Positions 34,139-43,418 of a DNA stretch of 64,000 nucleotides are shown piece by piece. The first letter of the stretch is position 1, and each line of letters opens with the position of its first letter. A program made the translations under genes and the position numbers. This stretch comes from Klebsiella grimontii (GTDB taxonomy: Bacteria > Pseudomonadota > Gammaproteobacteria > Enterobacterales > Enterobacteriaceae), in the NCBI RefSeq assembly GCF_900200035.1, contig NZ_FZTC01000022.1, positions 372,001 to 436,000 of the forward strand, given 5' to 3'. The notes beneath the pieces were generated by a model. That model searched no databases, had not been told where the DNA came from, and was given only the letters and a program-made list of their open reading frames with translations.

Positions 34139-35812
34139 CTAATGCCTGAGCGCCGACAGTTCGCTGCTCAGGCTATCAGCCAGGCTACGAACCCGACCCG
34201 CATCGAACATAATATGAAACCCAGGCGATGCTTCGCGCATCTGCTGGCAAAGCATCTCCATTTCGGATGCCCCCTGATACAACGCCTGCACGTTGATATG
34301 GCAGATTTCTCTCATACTCCAGCTATTCTCCACCTCACGAGCAAAATGCAGCGTAAAAAAAGCCTTCTGCGCATGCGTGAACAGCTGACAGTAGAGCGCC
34401 AGCCCTCGCCATTCATTCTGCCAGAGCCGATAGAGCGCCGCGGGAAACGCGGCATTCTCGGCAAACTCCAGCGCCTGCGCGCATAGTTTCAGGGCCTCTG
34501 CCGCGACCTCATCCTTCTCTTGCGCAATTCGCGTGAGGTTTTCCATCGATTTTTGCGGATCGTCACGCGTGAAGTGGATGTCCTGGGCCGACCCCGGCAG
34601 CCAGTGATCGCGCGCCAGCTGGCTGTACAAACTCCATACGGCCTGACCATAGCTTTCCGGTAGCTGACTATGGCGGTGAAAAACGTGATCGCGGACGTAA
34701 ATCGCCTGGTAAAGCAGCTCCGTTGCCTGCTCCAGTAGCTGCTGAAAACGGCGGGCGACTGAAACATCGGGGCACCAGCCGTAACGCTCAGCCAGCCAGA
34801 GATCCAACAGCTGCTCCTGGGTCTTTCCCGCGCCATGACCTAACAGCTGGCTACAGGCAAACAAATTGCATTCGCTTAACGTTTCCGGTATCCAGTGGTT
34901 ATCAACGCTCTCCCAACTGGTTTTGCATATCGCACCGGTGATTCTGGGATTCGCGCTTTGGCACCACAGCAGTCGGCCTTTTAACTCATCGATGCGCAAG
35001 AAAGGCATAACGCCCCAACCCACCTCTTCGCCGGCTAAATCAATATCAACCCAGACGTCGCGCAGAGTGACCTGAAGCAGCGCGGGATTATTTGGAAATG
35101 CTGGCCAGAAACGTTCTGGCGTTAACTTGATCGATACCGAAACGGTTGGCGGAAGCGGCTCGATAGCATCGAGAACGGTGCCAAGATCATCATTACTTGC
35201 AGGGAAAACCCGTAAAACCAGATGTTTATTTTGCGCGCTAACCACCTGGCTCAGCGCCTGAAAACAACGGCGATAGAGCACAAAGCTTTGCGACGGTTGC
35301 CGGGCATTTTCAGGCTCATCCCTGGCGTTTATATCCCATTTAGGACGCGTAATCGGCAATAAACCATCGGTGCTGGAAAGCGCAATAATTAACCCCGTTA
35401 ACGCTGGAATTCCCTGACAAACGCCGCGAATTTTGTCTGTCAGCCAGCGGCTCCAGAAATCGACATCAAAAAGGATCCCTTGCTGGTTATCCAGCAGATA
35501 CTTATGCGACAACAGCAATTCCGTTGGGAACCCCAGCTCTTTCGCCTGTAAATAAAATCGCAGCCCCTGCTCGCGGCAATACATGGCGAGACGATTAAGG
35601 TAGACACAGCGCGCTCGCTGCTGACTGGAAACGCTATCGTTATAGTGAAAAGGCGTATATCCCTTCGGGGACACCAGCTTACCGAAGAGATCTGCCTGCC
35701 CCACCACGATAGTATTAAAGCCGTGCTGAGAGGCATACCTGACCAGATTGCATACCGATGACCAGTTCCATATATCCTGATTATTCAGTTCTAACGCCCG
35801 CGTCTCCCACAT
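34139..35812 (-). CDS. Unrecognised 557-residue protein, possible GH67-like barrel
   Basis: I cannot name this protein. It has no signal peptide or membrane segment. The N-terminal half reads like a TIM barrel with alternating hydrophobic strands (FNTIVVGQADLFG, LRFYLQAKEL, LTGLIIALSSTDG, LVLRVFPASND, VSVSIKLTPERFWPAFP). The ordering recalls GH67 alpha-glucuronidase cores, where a similar FW segment and WDxE-type loops occur; this is inference. The C-terminal half (from about residue 340) looks all-helical and GH67-like in layout. ATG 35812 has AGGAG seven bases upstream, better than GTG 35833. Context suggests it removes a uronic acid or similar substituent. Confidence 0.6.
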   Translation of the reverse strand: MWETRALELNNQDIWNWSSVCNLVRYASQHGFNTIVVGQADLFGKLVSPKGYTPFHYNDSVSSQQRARCVYLNRLAMYCREQGLRFYLQAKELGFPTELLLSHKYLLDNQQGILFDVDFWSRWLTDKIRGVCQGIPALTGLIIALSSTDGLLPITRPKWDINARDEPENARQPSQSFVLYRRCFQALSQVVSAQNKHLVLRVFPASNDDLGTVLDAIEPLPPTVSVSIKLTPERFWPAFPNNPALLQVTLRDVWVDIDLAGEEVGWGVMPFLRIDELKGRLLWCQSANPRITGAICKTSWESVDNHWIPETLSECNLFACSQLLGHGAGKTQEQLLDLWLAERYGWCPDVSVARRFQQLLEQATELLYQAIYVRDHVFHRHSQLPESYGQAVWSLYSQLARDHWLPGSAQDIHFTRDDPQKSMENLTRIAQEKDEVAAEALKLCAQALEFAENAAFPAALYRLWQNEWRGLALYCQLFTHAQKAFFTLHFAREVENSWSMREICHINVQALYQGASEMEMLCQQMREASPGFHIMFDAGRVRSLADSLSSELSALRH

Positions 35813-35899
35813 GGTTTTGCTCCTGAATCTCACCTTGCCTTGACCATAACGTATGTCGTGAAAATCGTCTGTTTTTCTTCGCTATATACTGCAAGAAAA

Positions 35900-35917
35900 C
35901 AGTCATACTTCTTTGAC
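35900..35917 (+). promoter_or_regulatory. Candidate Pho box of ppk
   Basis: CAGTCATACTTCTTTGAC matches the two seven-base half-sites of the Pho box (CTGTCAT-N4-CTGTCAY) at 11 of 14 positions. It lies 73-90 bases before the ppk ATG. PhoB control of ppk in this group has been reported, as I recall. Confidence 0.5.
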
Positions 35918-35989
35918 ATAATTGGACATTCAGTGGCAAAGCTCGCCATAATGAAAAAGCAACATACATCAACCGGAGTGTGAGCTGTA

Positions 35990-38050
35990 ATGGGCCAGGA
36001 AAAGCTATACATCGAAAAAGAACTCAGCTGGTTGTCCTTTAACGAACGCGTACTTCAGGAAGCGGCGGACAAAAGCAACCCGCTGATTGAGCGCATGCGC
36101 TTTTTGGGAATTTACTCCAACAACCTCGATGAATTCTATAAAGTGCGGTTCGCCGAACTTAAGCGCCGCATCATCATTAGCGAAGAACAAGGCAGTACCG
36201 CCCACTCTCGTCACCTGCTAGGCAAAATCCAGGCTCGCGTGCTTAAGGCCGATCAGGAATTTGACGGCTTATACAACGAGCTGCTGCTGGAAATGGCGCG
36301 TAACCAGATTTTCCTGATCAACGAACGCCAGCTCTCCGTCAACCAGCAGTCCTGGCTGCGTAACTACTTCAAGCTGTATCTTCGTCAGCACATCACGCCA
36401 ATTCTGATTAATCGCGAAACGGATCTGGTGCAGTTTCTGAAGGATGATTACACCTACCTGGCCGTCGAAATTATTCGCGGGGATACCATCAATTACGCGC
36501 TGCTGGAGATTCCGTCTGACAAGGTGCCGCGTTTTGTGAACCTGCCGCCGGAAGCGCCTCGCCGACGCAAGCCAATGATTTTGCTAGATAATATCCTGCG
36601 ATACTGCCTGGATGATATCTTCAAGGGCTTTTTCGATTACGACGCGCTGAACGCCTACTCGATGAAAATGACCCGTGACGCCGAATACGATCTGGTGCAC
36701 GAGATGGAATCGAGCCTGATGGAGCTGATGTCCTCCAGCCTGAAACAGCGTCTGACCGCCGAGCCGGTGCGCTTCGTTTATCAGCGCGACATGCCGGACG
36801 CAATGGTCGAAATGCTGCGCGATAAGCTCTCCATCTCCAACTACGATTCGATGCTGCCGGGCGGTCGTTACCACAACTTTAAAGACTTTATCGGCTTCCC
36901 GAACGTCGGCAAAGCTAATCTGGTCAATAAACCGATGCCGCGTCTGCGCCATCTGTGGTTCGATAAATTCCGTAACGGCTTTGACGCGATTCGCGAACGT
37001 GACGTGCTGCTGTACTACCCGTACCATACGTTTGAACACGTCCTTGAGCTGCTGCGCCAGGCCTCTTTCGACCCAAGCGTGCTGGCTATCAAAATCAACA
37101 TCTACCGCGTCGCGAAAGATTCACGGATTATCGATTCGATGATTCATGCCGCCCACAACGGTAAGAAAGTGACGGTGGTCGTGGAGCTGCAGGCGCGTTT
37201 CGATGAAGAAGCCAATATTCATTGGGCTAAGCGCCTGACCGAAGCCGGCGTGCACGTTATCTTCTCCGCGCCGGGCCTCAAGATCCACGCCAAGCTGTTC
37301 CTGGTTTCGCGAAAAGAGGGCGATGAAGTCGTTCGCTATGCGCATATCGGTACCGGAAACTTCAACGAAAAAACCGCGCGGCTTTACACCGACTACTCGC
37401 TGCTGACCGCCGATGCGCGCATCACCAATGAAGTCCGCCGGGTATTTAACTTTATTGAAAACCCCTACCGCCCGGTCAGCTTCGATTATCTGCTGGTGTC
37501 GCCACAAAACTCGCGTCGCCTGCTTTATGAGATGATCGATCGCGAAATAGCCAACGCGCAGAATGGCCAGCCGTCGGGGATCATGCTGAAGCTGAACAAC
37601 CTCGTCGATAAAGGCCTGGTAGACCGTCTCTATGCCGCGTCTAGCTCCGGCGTGCCGGTTAATTTACTTATTCGCGGCATGTGCTCGCTGATCCCCGGCC
37701 TCGAAGGCATCAGCGAAAACATTCGCGTGACCAGCATTGTTGACCGTTTCCTTGAGCATGACCGGGTTTATTGCTTTGAAAACGGCGGCGATAAGCAGGT
37801 TTGGCTATCGTCGGCGGACTGGATGACGCGCAATATTGACTATCGTATCGAAGTTGCCGCGCCGCTGCTGGATCCGCGGCTGAAACAGCGGGTGCTGGAT
37901 ATTTTCGATCTCCTCTTCAACGATACGGTGAAAGCGCGCTATCTTGATAAAGAACTGAGCAATCGCTACGTGCCGCGCGGCAATCGCCGTAAAGTCCGTG
38001 CACAGATGGCGATATACGACTACCTCAAATCACTTGAACAGCCCGACTAA
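35990..38050 (+). CDS. ppk: Polyphosphate kinase
   Basis: Reversibly polymerises the gamma-phosphate of ATP into polyphosphate at the membrane. The product is 686 residues; E. coli has 688, and the two-residue difference is in the loop [14 protein letters not shown]. The autophosphorylated histidine is in [14 protein letters not shown] near residue 433, and the second phospholipase-D-like half carries [10 protein letters not shown] and [12 protein letters not shown]. It forms an operon with ppx three bases downstream. In E. coli it directly follows purN; here the carbohydrate island separates them. Confidence 0.97.
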   Translation: MGQEKLYIEKELSWLSFNERVLQEAADKSNPLIERMRFLGIYSNNLDEFYKVRFAELKRRIIISEEQGSTAHSRHLLGKIQARVLKADQEFDGLYNELLLEMARNQIFLINERQLSVNQQSWLRNYFKLYLRQHITPILINRETDLVQFLKDDYTYLAVEIIRGDTINYALLEIPSDKVPRFVNLPPEAPRRRKPMILLDNILRYCLDDIFKGFFDYDALNAYSMKMTRDAEYDLVHEMESSLMELMSSSLKQRLTAEPVRFVYQRDMPDAMVEMLRDKLSISNYDSMLPGGRYHNFKDFIGFPNVGKANLVNKPMPRLRHLWFDKFRNGFDAIRERDVLLYYPYHTFEHVLELLRQASFDPSVLAIKINIYRVAKDSRIIDSMIHAAHNGKKVTVVVELQARFDEEANIHWAKRLTEAGVHVIFSAPGLKIHAKLFLVSRKEGDEVVRYAHIGTGNFNEKTARLYTDYSLLTADARITNEVRRVFNFIENPYRPVSFDYLLVSPQNSRRLLYEMIDREIANAQNGQPSGIMLKLNNLVDKGLVDRLYAASSSGVPVNLLIRGMCSLIPGLEGISENIRVTSIVDRFLEHDRVYCFENGGDKQVWLSSADWMTRNIDYRIEVAAPLLDPRLKQRVLDIFDLLFNDTVKARYLDKELSNRYVPRGNRRKVRAQMAIYDYLKSLEQPD

Positions 38051-38053
38051 CCT

Positions 38054-39595
38054 ATGCCAATAAACGATAATGCCCCTCGGCCGCAGGAGTTCGCTGCGGT
38101 CGACCTCGGTTCGAACAGTTTTCATATGGTGATCGCCCGCGTCGTTGACGGGGCAATGCAGATCATCGGTCGTCTGAAACAGCGCGTACATCTGGCCGAC
38201 GGTCTGGATGAAAACTCTGTACTGAGCGAAGAGGCTATGACGCGCGGGCTGAACTGCCTGTCGCTGTTCGCCGAGCGCCTGCAGGGTTTTGACCCGTCAA
38301 GCGTGTGCATCGTCGGCACGCACACGCTGCGCCAGGCGACAAACGCCGCAGAGTTCCTCAAGCGCGCGGAGCAGGTCATCCCCTACCCCATTGAAATCAT
38401 CCCCGGCAACGAGGAAGCGCGTCTGATTTTCATGGGCGTGGAGCATACGCAGCCGGAGCGAGGCCGTAAGCTGGTCATCGATATCGGCGGCGGCTCTACC
38501 GAGCTGGTGATCGGCGAGGATTTCGAGCCTCGCCTGGTGGAAAGCCGCCGTATGGGCTGCGTGAGCTTCTCTCAGGCCTACTTTGCTGGCGGCGTCATCA
38601 ACAAAGAGAATTTCCAGCGCGCGCGTCTGTCGGCCGTGCAAAAGCTGGAAACCCTGGCGTGGCAGTTCCGCATCCAGGGGTGGAACGTCGCCCTCGGCGC
38701 GTCGGGCACCATTAAAGCCGCCCACGAAGTGCTGGTGGCCATGGGCGAGAAAGACGGGTTCATCACTCCCGAGCGCCTCGAGATGCTGGTCGAAGAGCTG
38801 CTGAAGTATAAAAACTTCGACTCGCTGAGCCTGCCCGGGCTCTCGGAAGATCGTAAAGCCGTTTTTGCGCCCGGCCTGGCGATTCTCTGCGGGGTGTTTG
38901 ACGCGCTGGCGATTAAAGAGCTGCGCTTATCCGACGGCGCGCTGCGCGAAGGCGTACTGTACGAGATGGAAGGACGTTTCCGTCACCAGGATATCCGTAG
39001 CCGCACCGCGCAAAGCCTGGCGAACCAGTACAATATCGACCGCGAGCAGGCGCGTCGGGTACTGGAGACCACCACGCATATTTTTGAGCAATGGCAGGAG
39101 CAGAACCCTAAGCTTGCGAACCCTCATCTGGCGGCGCTGCTGAAATGGGCGACGATGCTGCATGAAGTCGGCTTAAATATTAACCACAGCGGCATGCACC
39201 GTCATTCGGCTTATATCCTGCAAAACAGCGATCTGCCGGGCTTTAATCAGGAACAGCAGATGCTGATGGCCACCTTAGTGCGCTATCACCGTAAAGCGAT
39301 TAAGCTGGATGATTTACCGCGTTTCACGCTGTTTAAGAAAAAGCAGTTTCTGCCGTTAATACAGCTGCTGCGCCTTGGGGTGCTGCTGAATAACCAGCGA
39401 CAGGCGACGACCACGCCGCCAACCCTTACGCTGAAAACCGAGGCGAACCACTGGACGCTGACCTTCCCGCATGACTGGTTTAGCCAGAATGCGCTGGTAT
39501 TACTCGATCTGGAAAAAGAGCAGGAGTACTGGGAAGGCGTGCCTGACTGGTGGCTGAAAATCAGCGAAGAAGAGAAGCCTGACGCGACAAGCTAG
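38054..39595 (+). CDS. ppx: Exopolyphosphatase
   Basis: Hydrolyses terminal phosphates of long-chain polyphosphate; 513 residues, same as E. coli. The actin-like ATPase-fold motifs [17 protein letters not shown] and [15 protein letters not shown] are present, with the catalytic-type glutamate in [16 protein letters not shown]. The C-terminal HD-like helical part includes [16 protein letters not shown]. It is cotranscribed with ppk, so synthesis and breakdown are expressed together. Confidence 0.97.
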   Translation: MPINDNAPRPQEFAAVDLGSNSFHMVIARVVDGAMQIIGRLKQRVHLADGLDENSVLSEEAMTRGLNCLSLFAERLQGFDPSSVCIVGTHTLRQATNAAEFLKRAEQVIPYPIEIIPGNEEARLIFMGVEHTQPERGRKLVIDIGGGSTELVIGEDFEPRLVESRRMGCVSFSQAYFAGGVINKENFQRARLSAVQKLETLAWQFRIQGWNVALGASGTIKAAHEVLVAMGEKDGFITPERLEMLVEELLKYKNFDSLSLPGLSEDRKAVFAPGLAILCGVFDALAIKELRLSDGALREGVLYEMEGRFRHQDIRSRTAQSLANQYNIDREQARRVLETTTHIFEQWQEQNPKLANPHLAALLKWATMLHEVGLNINHSGMHRHSAYILQNSDLPGFNQEQQMLMATLVRYHRKAIKLDDLPRFTLFKKKQFLPLIQLLRLGVLLNNQRQATTTPPTLTLKTEANHWTLTFPHDWFSQNALVLLDLEKEQEYWEGVPDWWLKISEEEKPDATS

Positions 39596-39606
39596 CTTCA
39601 CTCATA

Positions 39607-39627
39607 TGGGCCGGACTTTCCGGCCCA
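39607..39627. terminator. ppx/yfgF bidirectional terminator
   Basis: TGGGCCGGA (39607-39615) pairs perfectly with TCCGGCCCA (39619-39627) over a three-base loop. The plus-strand tail is TTCGTTTATT, and the yfgF stop codon follows at 39633, so the hairpin serves both convergent genes. Confidence 0.75.
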
Positions 39628-39632
39628 TTCGT

Positions 39633-41855
39633 TTATTCATCCTCAACCAACGCCTCAAGCGGGGCCGGTTTGCCGATATCATAGCCCTGCATGTAATCAA
39701 TCCCCAGTGAAACCACGGCCTGACGAATCTCTGGCGTTTCGACATATTCAGCCACCACCTGCATATTTTTCATCCTCGCAAGAAGGCAAATAGAGGCAAC
39801 GGCCTGATAGTCCAGACTACTGGTCACCAGGTTACGAATAAAACTGCCGTCAATTTTCAGCAGATCCGCATTCATCGTTTTCAGCCGCGCGTAGCTGGCA
39901 TAGCCGGTGCCAAAATCATCAATCGCGACCCGACAGCCCAGGTCCTGAAGCTGCGCGAGGGTTTTCCGCGCTTGTTCGGGATTGGTCAGCGAATGGTTCT
40001 CCGTCAGCTCAAAAATAATCTGCCAGGGTTCGATGTCATAATGCTCCAGCAGCGTTTTTACCTGCTGATGGAAATGGCTGTTACTCACAGAAAAAGGTGA
40101 GATATTTATCGCCAGACGCATTCCCGGAAGCTTTTTGCGCCGCTTGTCCATAAAGATGAGCGTATGTTCAAGGACCCAGCTATCAATACGCGCCGACAGT
40201 CCAAACTCGTGCGCCACCGGTAAAAAGGTATCCGGCATGATGACTTCATCATCGTCGTTCAGCATCCTGAGCAGAACTTCGTGGTAGCTATCCCCCCGGA
40301 TGCCGACAATGGGTTGCGCCATCAGCATGAAGCGATCCTGCTCCAGCGCCTTCACCAGCTGATTCATTATAGTGACTTTGTCTTTCAGCTCCTGTTGCGT
40401 ATTGATGGCTCCGCGACGCTGTAAATTTTCAGGACTGCCGGTGGCGAGGGAAAGGTCGGCCGCGCTGCTGAGTTCACCCAGCAGTAAATGCAGATGAATC
40501 ACCGGAGAGCGAACGTTGCAATAGCTGAACCCCACGGGTGGCTGCAAAGGCATGCCATTCCAGACAAAACGAAACTTTTTGAGATGCTCATAAAGCAGGG
40601 GGATTCGCTGCTGATGCTCTTCGCTGTTCAGATGGACTACCAGCTCATGCCCGGCCATCTGATAGATATCCTCCCCACTCTGCAATAGCTCGCTGAGTGA
40701 CTCGGCCAGCAGCTGCTTGTACTGGATACGCAACAGAACGCCGTAATGGCGGCCTAATATTTCCAGCTCAGGAATGCGTAAGAAGCACAACACTGACCAG
40801 GAGGATTTATTTAACGCCCGGCTCAGCGCCCGAATATTGGGCAAGCGTACAACCGGATCCATGAAGGCCATCCTGCGCATGCGCGCATAAAAAATTCTCT
40901 GCTGCGTCGCCAGCATCGCCATATAGGCGATAATAAATGAAAACACCAGATAGCTGGAGGAGGTAATAGCCAGCTGATTGTTGTAAATCGGTGAATGTGG
41001 GAGATATTGATTATGAAAGTGAATTATAACAATTAAAACAGGAGACCAGACCAATGAAATGAAGCGATAACCAAAGCGCATAGCGCCCCAAAGCATCACT
41101 GGCATAAGTAAAGACAAGGTATAATTTGTGCTAAAAATAGTGCTCGTACTATTCAACGGCATTAATAGCAGCACCAATAAAATGATCAGCACTGCCGCCC
41201 ATAAAATAAATTCTAAGCGTTTTATTTTTGGATCGATCTGCAGGCGAATCTGAGAAACAAACCCTCGAATATAGAGAGGGTTGCGGATAATTCGAATAAG
41301 AAAATAGCATAACGGCACGCCGGTCAAGCACCCAGCCATAAGGGCCTGAAAGGTGATAAGCGAACGCAAGCTTAAGGGATTAACACCAATCAACCCAGTA
41401 GCGCGGGGATGAATTCCAAGGTACTCAGCGAGTTGGGAAAGAACAAGAAAGATCAGCGATGGCAGCAGCATCTGCCAGACCAATCTCTGAGGCATCAGTC
41501 TCACATTGCCATGCGAGATTTGCTGCCTGCGCGGGACAAAAACGCGATACCCGCCCCAGGAAAGAACCGTCGGAATAAGAAAATGAAAAATCACGCCGAT
41601 GGAATCTTCCAGCGTCATGCCGCGCGTAATGGTAAGCAACAAACCGAGAACGATTCCCGGCAAAGCGGCCCAGCCGAAAAACAGCATCAGGCTCAGTACT
41701 AACGCCAGGGGTAAATAGTAAAGATAAACTTCATTACCATCGAGTAATGCATCGGTGTTAGCCCATCTTGCCAGAGGGAGTAAAAGAACAGACAAGATCA
41801 GCGGCAACGCCCACCATTTATCCCGATATTGCCTGTACAGTTTAATTATTTTCAT
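39633..41855 (-). CDS. yfgF: Cyclic-di-GMP phosphodiesterase YfgF
   Basis: Inner-membrane c-di-GMP phosphodiesterase, 740 residues (E. coli 747). The N-terminal MASE1-type sensor has about eight membrane segments (to residue 325). A GGDEF domain follows with a degenerate site (MAGHELVVHL in place of GGDEF), then an EAL domain whose signature reads EVLLRML, with ELTENHSLT, DDFGTGYASYARL and the catalytic KIDGSFIRNL. In E. coli the gene is FNR-activated and affects anaerobic growth and peroxide sensitivity. A perfect FNR box lies upstream here too. Confidence 0.94.
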   Translation of the reverse strand: MKIIKLYRQYRDKWWALPLILSVLLLPLARWANTDALLDGNEVYLYYLPLALVLSLMLFFGWAALPGIVLGLLLTITRGMTLEDSIGVIFHFLIPTVLSWGGYRVFVPRRQQISHGNVRLMPQRLVWQMLLPSLIFLVLSQLAEYLGIHPRATGLIGVNPLSLRSLITFQALMAGCLTGVPLCYFLIRIIRNPLYIRGFVSQIRLQIDPKIKRLEFILWAAVLIILLVLLLMPLNSTSTIFSTNYTLSLLMPVMLWGAMRFGYRFISLVWSPVLIVIIHFHNQYLPHSPIYNNQLAITSSSYLVFSFIIAYMAMLATQQRIFYARMRRMAFMDPVVRLPNIRALSRALNKSSWSVLCFLRIPELEILGRHYGVLLRIQYKQLLAESLSELLQSGEDIYQMAGHELVVHLNSEEHQQRIPLLYEHLKKFRFVWNGMPLQPPVGFSYCNVRSPVIHLHLLLGELSSAADLSLATGSPENLQRRGAINTQQELKDKVTIMNQLVKALEQDRFMLMAQPIVGIRGDSYHEVLLRMLNDDDEVIMPDTFLPVAHEFGLSARIDSWVLEHTLIFMDKRRKKLPGMRLAINISPFSVSNSHFHQQVKTLLEHYDIEPWQIIFELTENHSLTNPEQARKTLAQLQDLGCRVAIDDFGTGYASYARLKTMNADLLKIDGSFIRNLVTSSLDYQAVASICLLARMKNMQVVAEYVETPEIRQAVVSLGIDYMQGYDIGKPAPLEALVEDE

Positions 41856-42207
41856 AGATGCTCTACGGATAACCCTAAATCCTGCAGGGTATATTCAGGC
41901 GGGCATCCAACCAACCTTCATTATCGCGCAAGGAATAACAACGCGGAACTGGCTGGTGATTTTAGTTGTCGGAAAAAATAGACGATTGATATAAATCAAG
42001 AAATCTCGAGGCTAATATTAATAATGCCTTTTTTTTAACATCAATCTGCGATAAGCAGAAAGCATGTAAATACGAGGATTATCTTATATAACATTAATTA
42101 ATGTTTTATCCCTGGGATTTTTACATCCTCATCAATTGACCCTTCCGCTTTACTGTGCCTTAATACGCACATCGCCCATCTTTTGGGTATACTTTAAGGA
42201 ACCTTTT
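41856..42207. other. yfgF-yfgG divergent intergenic region
   Basis: These 352 AT-rich bases hold the FNR-controlled yfgF promoter (FNR box 41986-41999, -10-like TAAAAT at 41959-41964 on the minus strand) and the yfgG leader. I see no additional gene. The stretch around 42010-42110 is very AT-rich, with several ATTAAT/TTAATT repeats. Confidence 0.65.
41986..41999 (-). promoter_or_regulatory. Perfect FNR box upstream of yfgF
   Basis: TTGATATAAATCAA is an exact match to TTGAT-N4-ATCAA. With the -10-like TAAAAT at 41959-41964, its centre falls about 40.5 bases before the predicted start, the position of class II FNR activation. E. coli yfgF is known to be FNR-regulated. Confidence 0.85.
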
Positions 42208-42417
42208 GTGAGTCAGGCACCCAGTATGCGTAAACGACATCGATTTAACCGTCGCATGACCCGTATCGTACTGCTTATCAGCTTTATCTTCTTCTTTGGA
42301 CGCTTTGTCTACTCCTCCATCGGTGCCTGGTATCATCATCAGGATAAAAAGCAGTCGCAACAATCCACCATCACCGTTGATCCTTCCGACTCGCTGAAAA
42401 CGCCTGTGCAAAAGTAA
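42208..42417 (+). CDS. yfgG: Small membrane protein YfgG
   Basis: A 69-residue protein with a basic N-terminus (MRKRHRFNRRMTR), one membrane helix (IVLLISFIFFFGRFVYSSIGAW, about residues 20-41) and a polar tail that is a few residues longer than in E. coli (63). I chose GTG 42208 because AAGGA lies eight bases upstream and VSQAPSMRKRHRF matches the family start MSQATSMRKRHRF. The function is not well settled; E. coli yfgG has been linked to nickel and cobalt tolerance, as I recall. Confidence 0.88.
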   Translation: MSQAPSMRKRHRFNRRMTRIVLLISFIFFFGRFVYSSIGAWYHHQDKKQSQQSTITVDPSDSLKTPVQK

Positions 42418-42433
42418 GCGCTGCGTACCGCGT

Positions 42434-43321
42434 TCAGCAACCGATTTGAGGTAGCAAACGCAGCACTTCAGCAATGCCTTTGCTGATGATTTTATCCTGG
42501 CGCATGACGACACCGAGCTGGCGATACAGCAGCGGAGTCAACGATTGCACATTCAGGCCGATGCGATCCTGCGGATGCTCTACCGCCATACGCGGCACAA
42601 TGCTGTACCCCAGTCCCGCGCGCACCATACGCTTAATTGCCTCAATGCTGCCTAACTGCATGACGGGCACAACCATCAGTCCATCATGACGAAACCAGCC
42701 ATCAATCAGATCCCGGGTTCCACTTCCCGCTTCAAAGGCAATTAACGGCAAGGATTGGAGTATTTCTGGCGTCAGCGGCAAGGGCGGCTCGTCCTGTCCA
42801 TCGCTAAAAATACAGACAAACTCTTCATCTAATACCGGCGTTACCGCCAGGCTGCGTCCGTTCGCCGGCAGCGTACAAAGCCCGAGATCGAGCCGATTCT
42901 CTTCGATAGCCCGAACCACTTCCAGCGTATTGCCGACCGTGACCTTCACCGTCAGCAGAGGATGATCCTGATGCAGCTTCTGCAACAGCGAAGGTAACAG
43001 ATGGATACAGGCGGTTGCCCCGCTCCCCAGCGTCACCGAACCGCTAATTTCCCGGTTGAATTCGCTAACCGATTGCACCGCTGCGCTCACCGCCTGCTCA
43101 ATTCGATCGCTATGCGCCAGCAAGGCGATTCCGGCCGCCGTCGCCTTAATGCCCCGCCCGGTGCGCTCCAGCAGTCTGGTCTGCAGAAATTGTTCCAGCT
43201 GACGTACCTGTAGGCTTACCGCTGGCTGCGACAGCCCTAGCAGGTCAGCTGCGGCTGAGAAGCTTCCGCGCTGTACCACCAGGCGGAACGTCGCCAGATT
43301 TCCCAGATTGAGCGTCGTCAT
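42434..43321 (-). CDS. LysR-family transcriptional regulator
   Basis: A 295-residue LysR-type regulator. The N-terminal winged helix-turn-helix FRLVVQRGSFSAAADLLGLSQPAVSLQVRQLEQ lies at about residues 12-44. The effector domain (GSVTLGSGATACIHLLP onward) is of the CysB/CbbR general type. I chose ATG 43321 (MTTLNLGNLATFRLV) by family; the frame to 43501 runs back into the divergent transporter. It is divergent from an MFS gene, and a TTAT-N7-ATAA repeat lies in the 97-base gap. No clear E. coli orthologue occupies this site. Confidence 0.88.
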   Translation of the reverse strand: MTTLNLGNLATFRLVVQRGSFSAAADLLGLSQPAVSLQVRQLEQFLQTRLLERTGRGIKATAAGIALLAHSDRIEQAVSAAVQSVSEFNREISGSVTLGSGATACIHLLPSLLQKLHQDHPLLTVKVTVGNTLEVVRAIEENRLDLGLCTLPANGRSLAVTPVLDEEFVCIFSDGQDEPPLPLTPEILQSLPLIAFEAGSGTRDLIDGWFRHDGLMVVPVMQLGSIEAIKRMVRAGLGYSIVPRMAVEHPQDRIGLNVQSLTPLLYRQLGVVMRQDKIISKGIAEVLRLLPQIGC

Positions 43322-43334
43322 CACAAAGTTTCTC

Positions 43335-43349
43335 TTATAAGGGTCATAA
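43335..43349. promoter_or_regulatory. Candidate LysR operator
   Basis: TTATAAGGGTCATAA is an inverted repeat containing the T-N11-A core typical of LysR-type binding sites. It lies between the LysR gene (14 bases upstream of its ATG) and the divergent MFS gene. Confidence 0.45.
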
Positions 43350-43418
43350 ATGGACCGGCCTGCCTCCACAATAGCGTGCAGGGTATGCTGCGACAACAGC
43401 GTAACAAAATGGACGATC

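Noticed and set aside
39600-41855. Diguanylate cyclase activity for YfgF
   Set aside because: The GGDEF site is replaced by AGHEL, so synthesis of c-di-GMP is unlikely; only the EAL half looks active.
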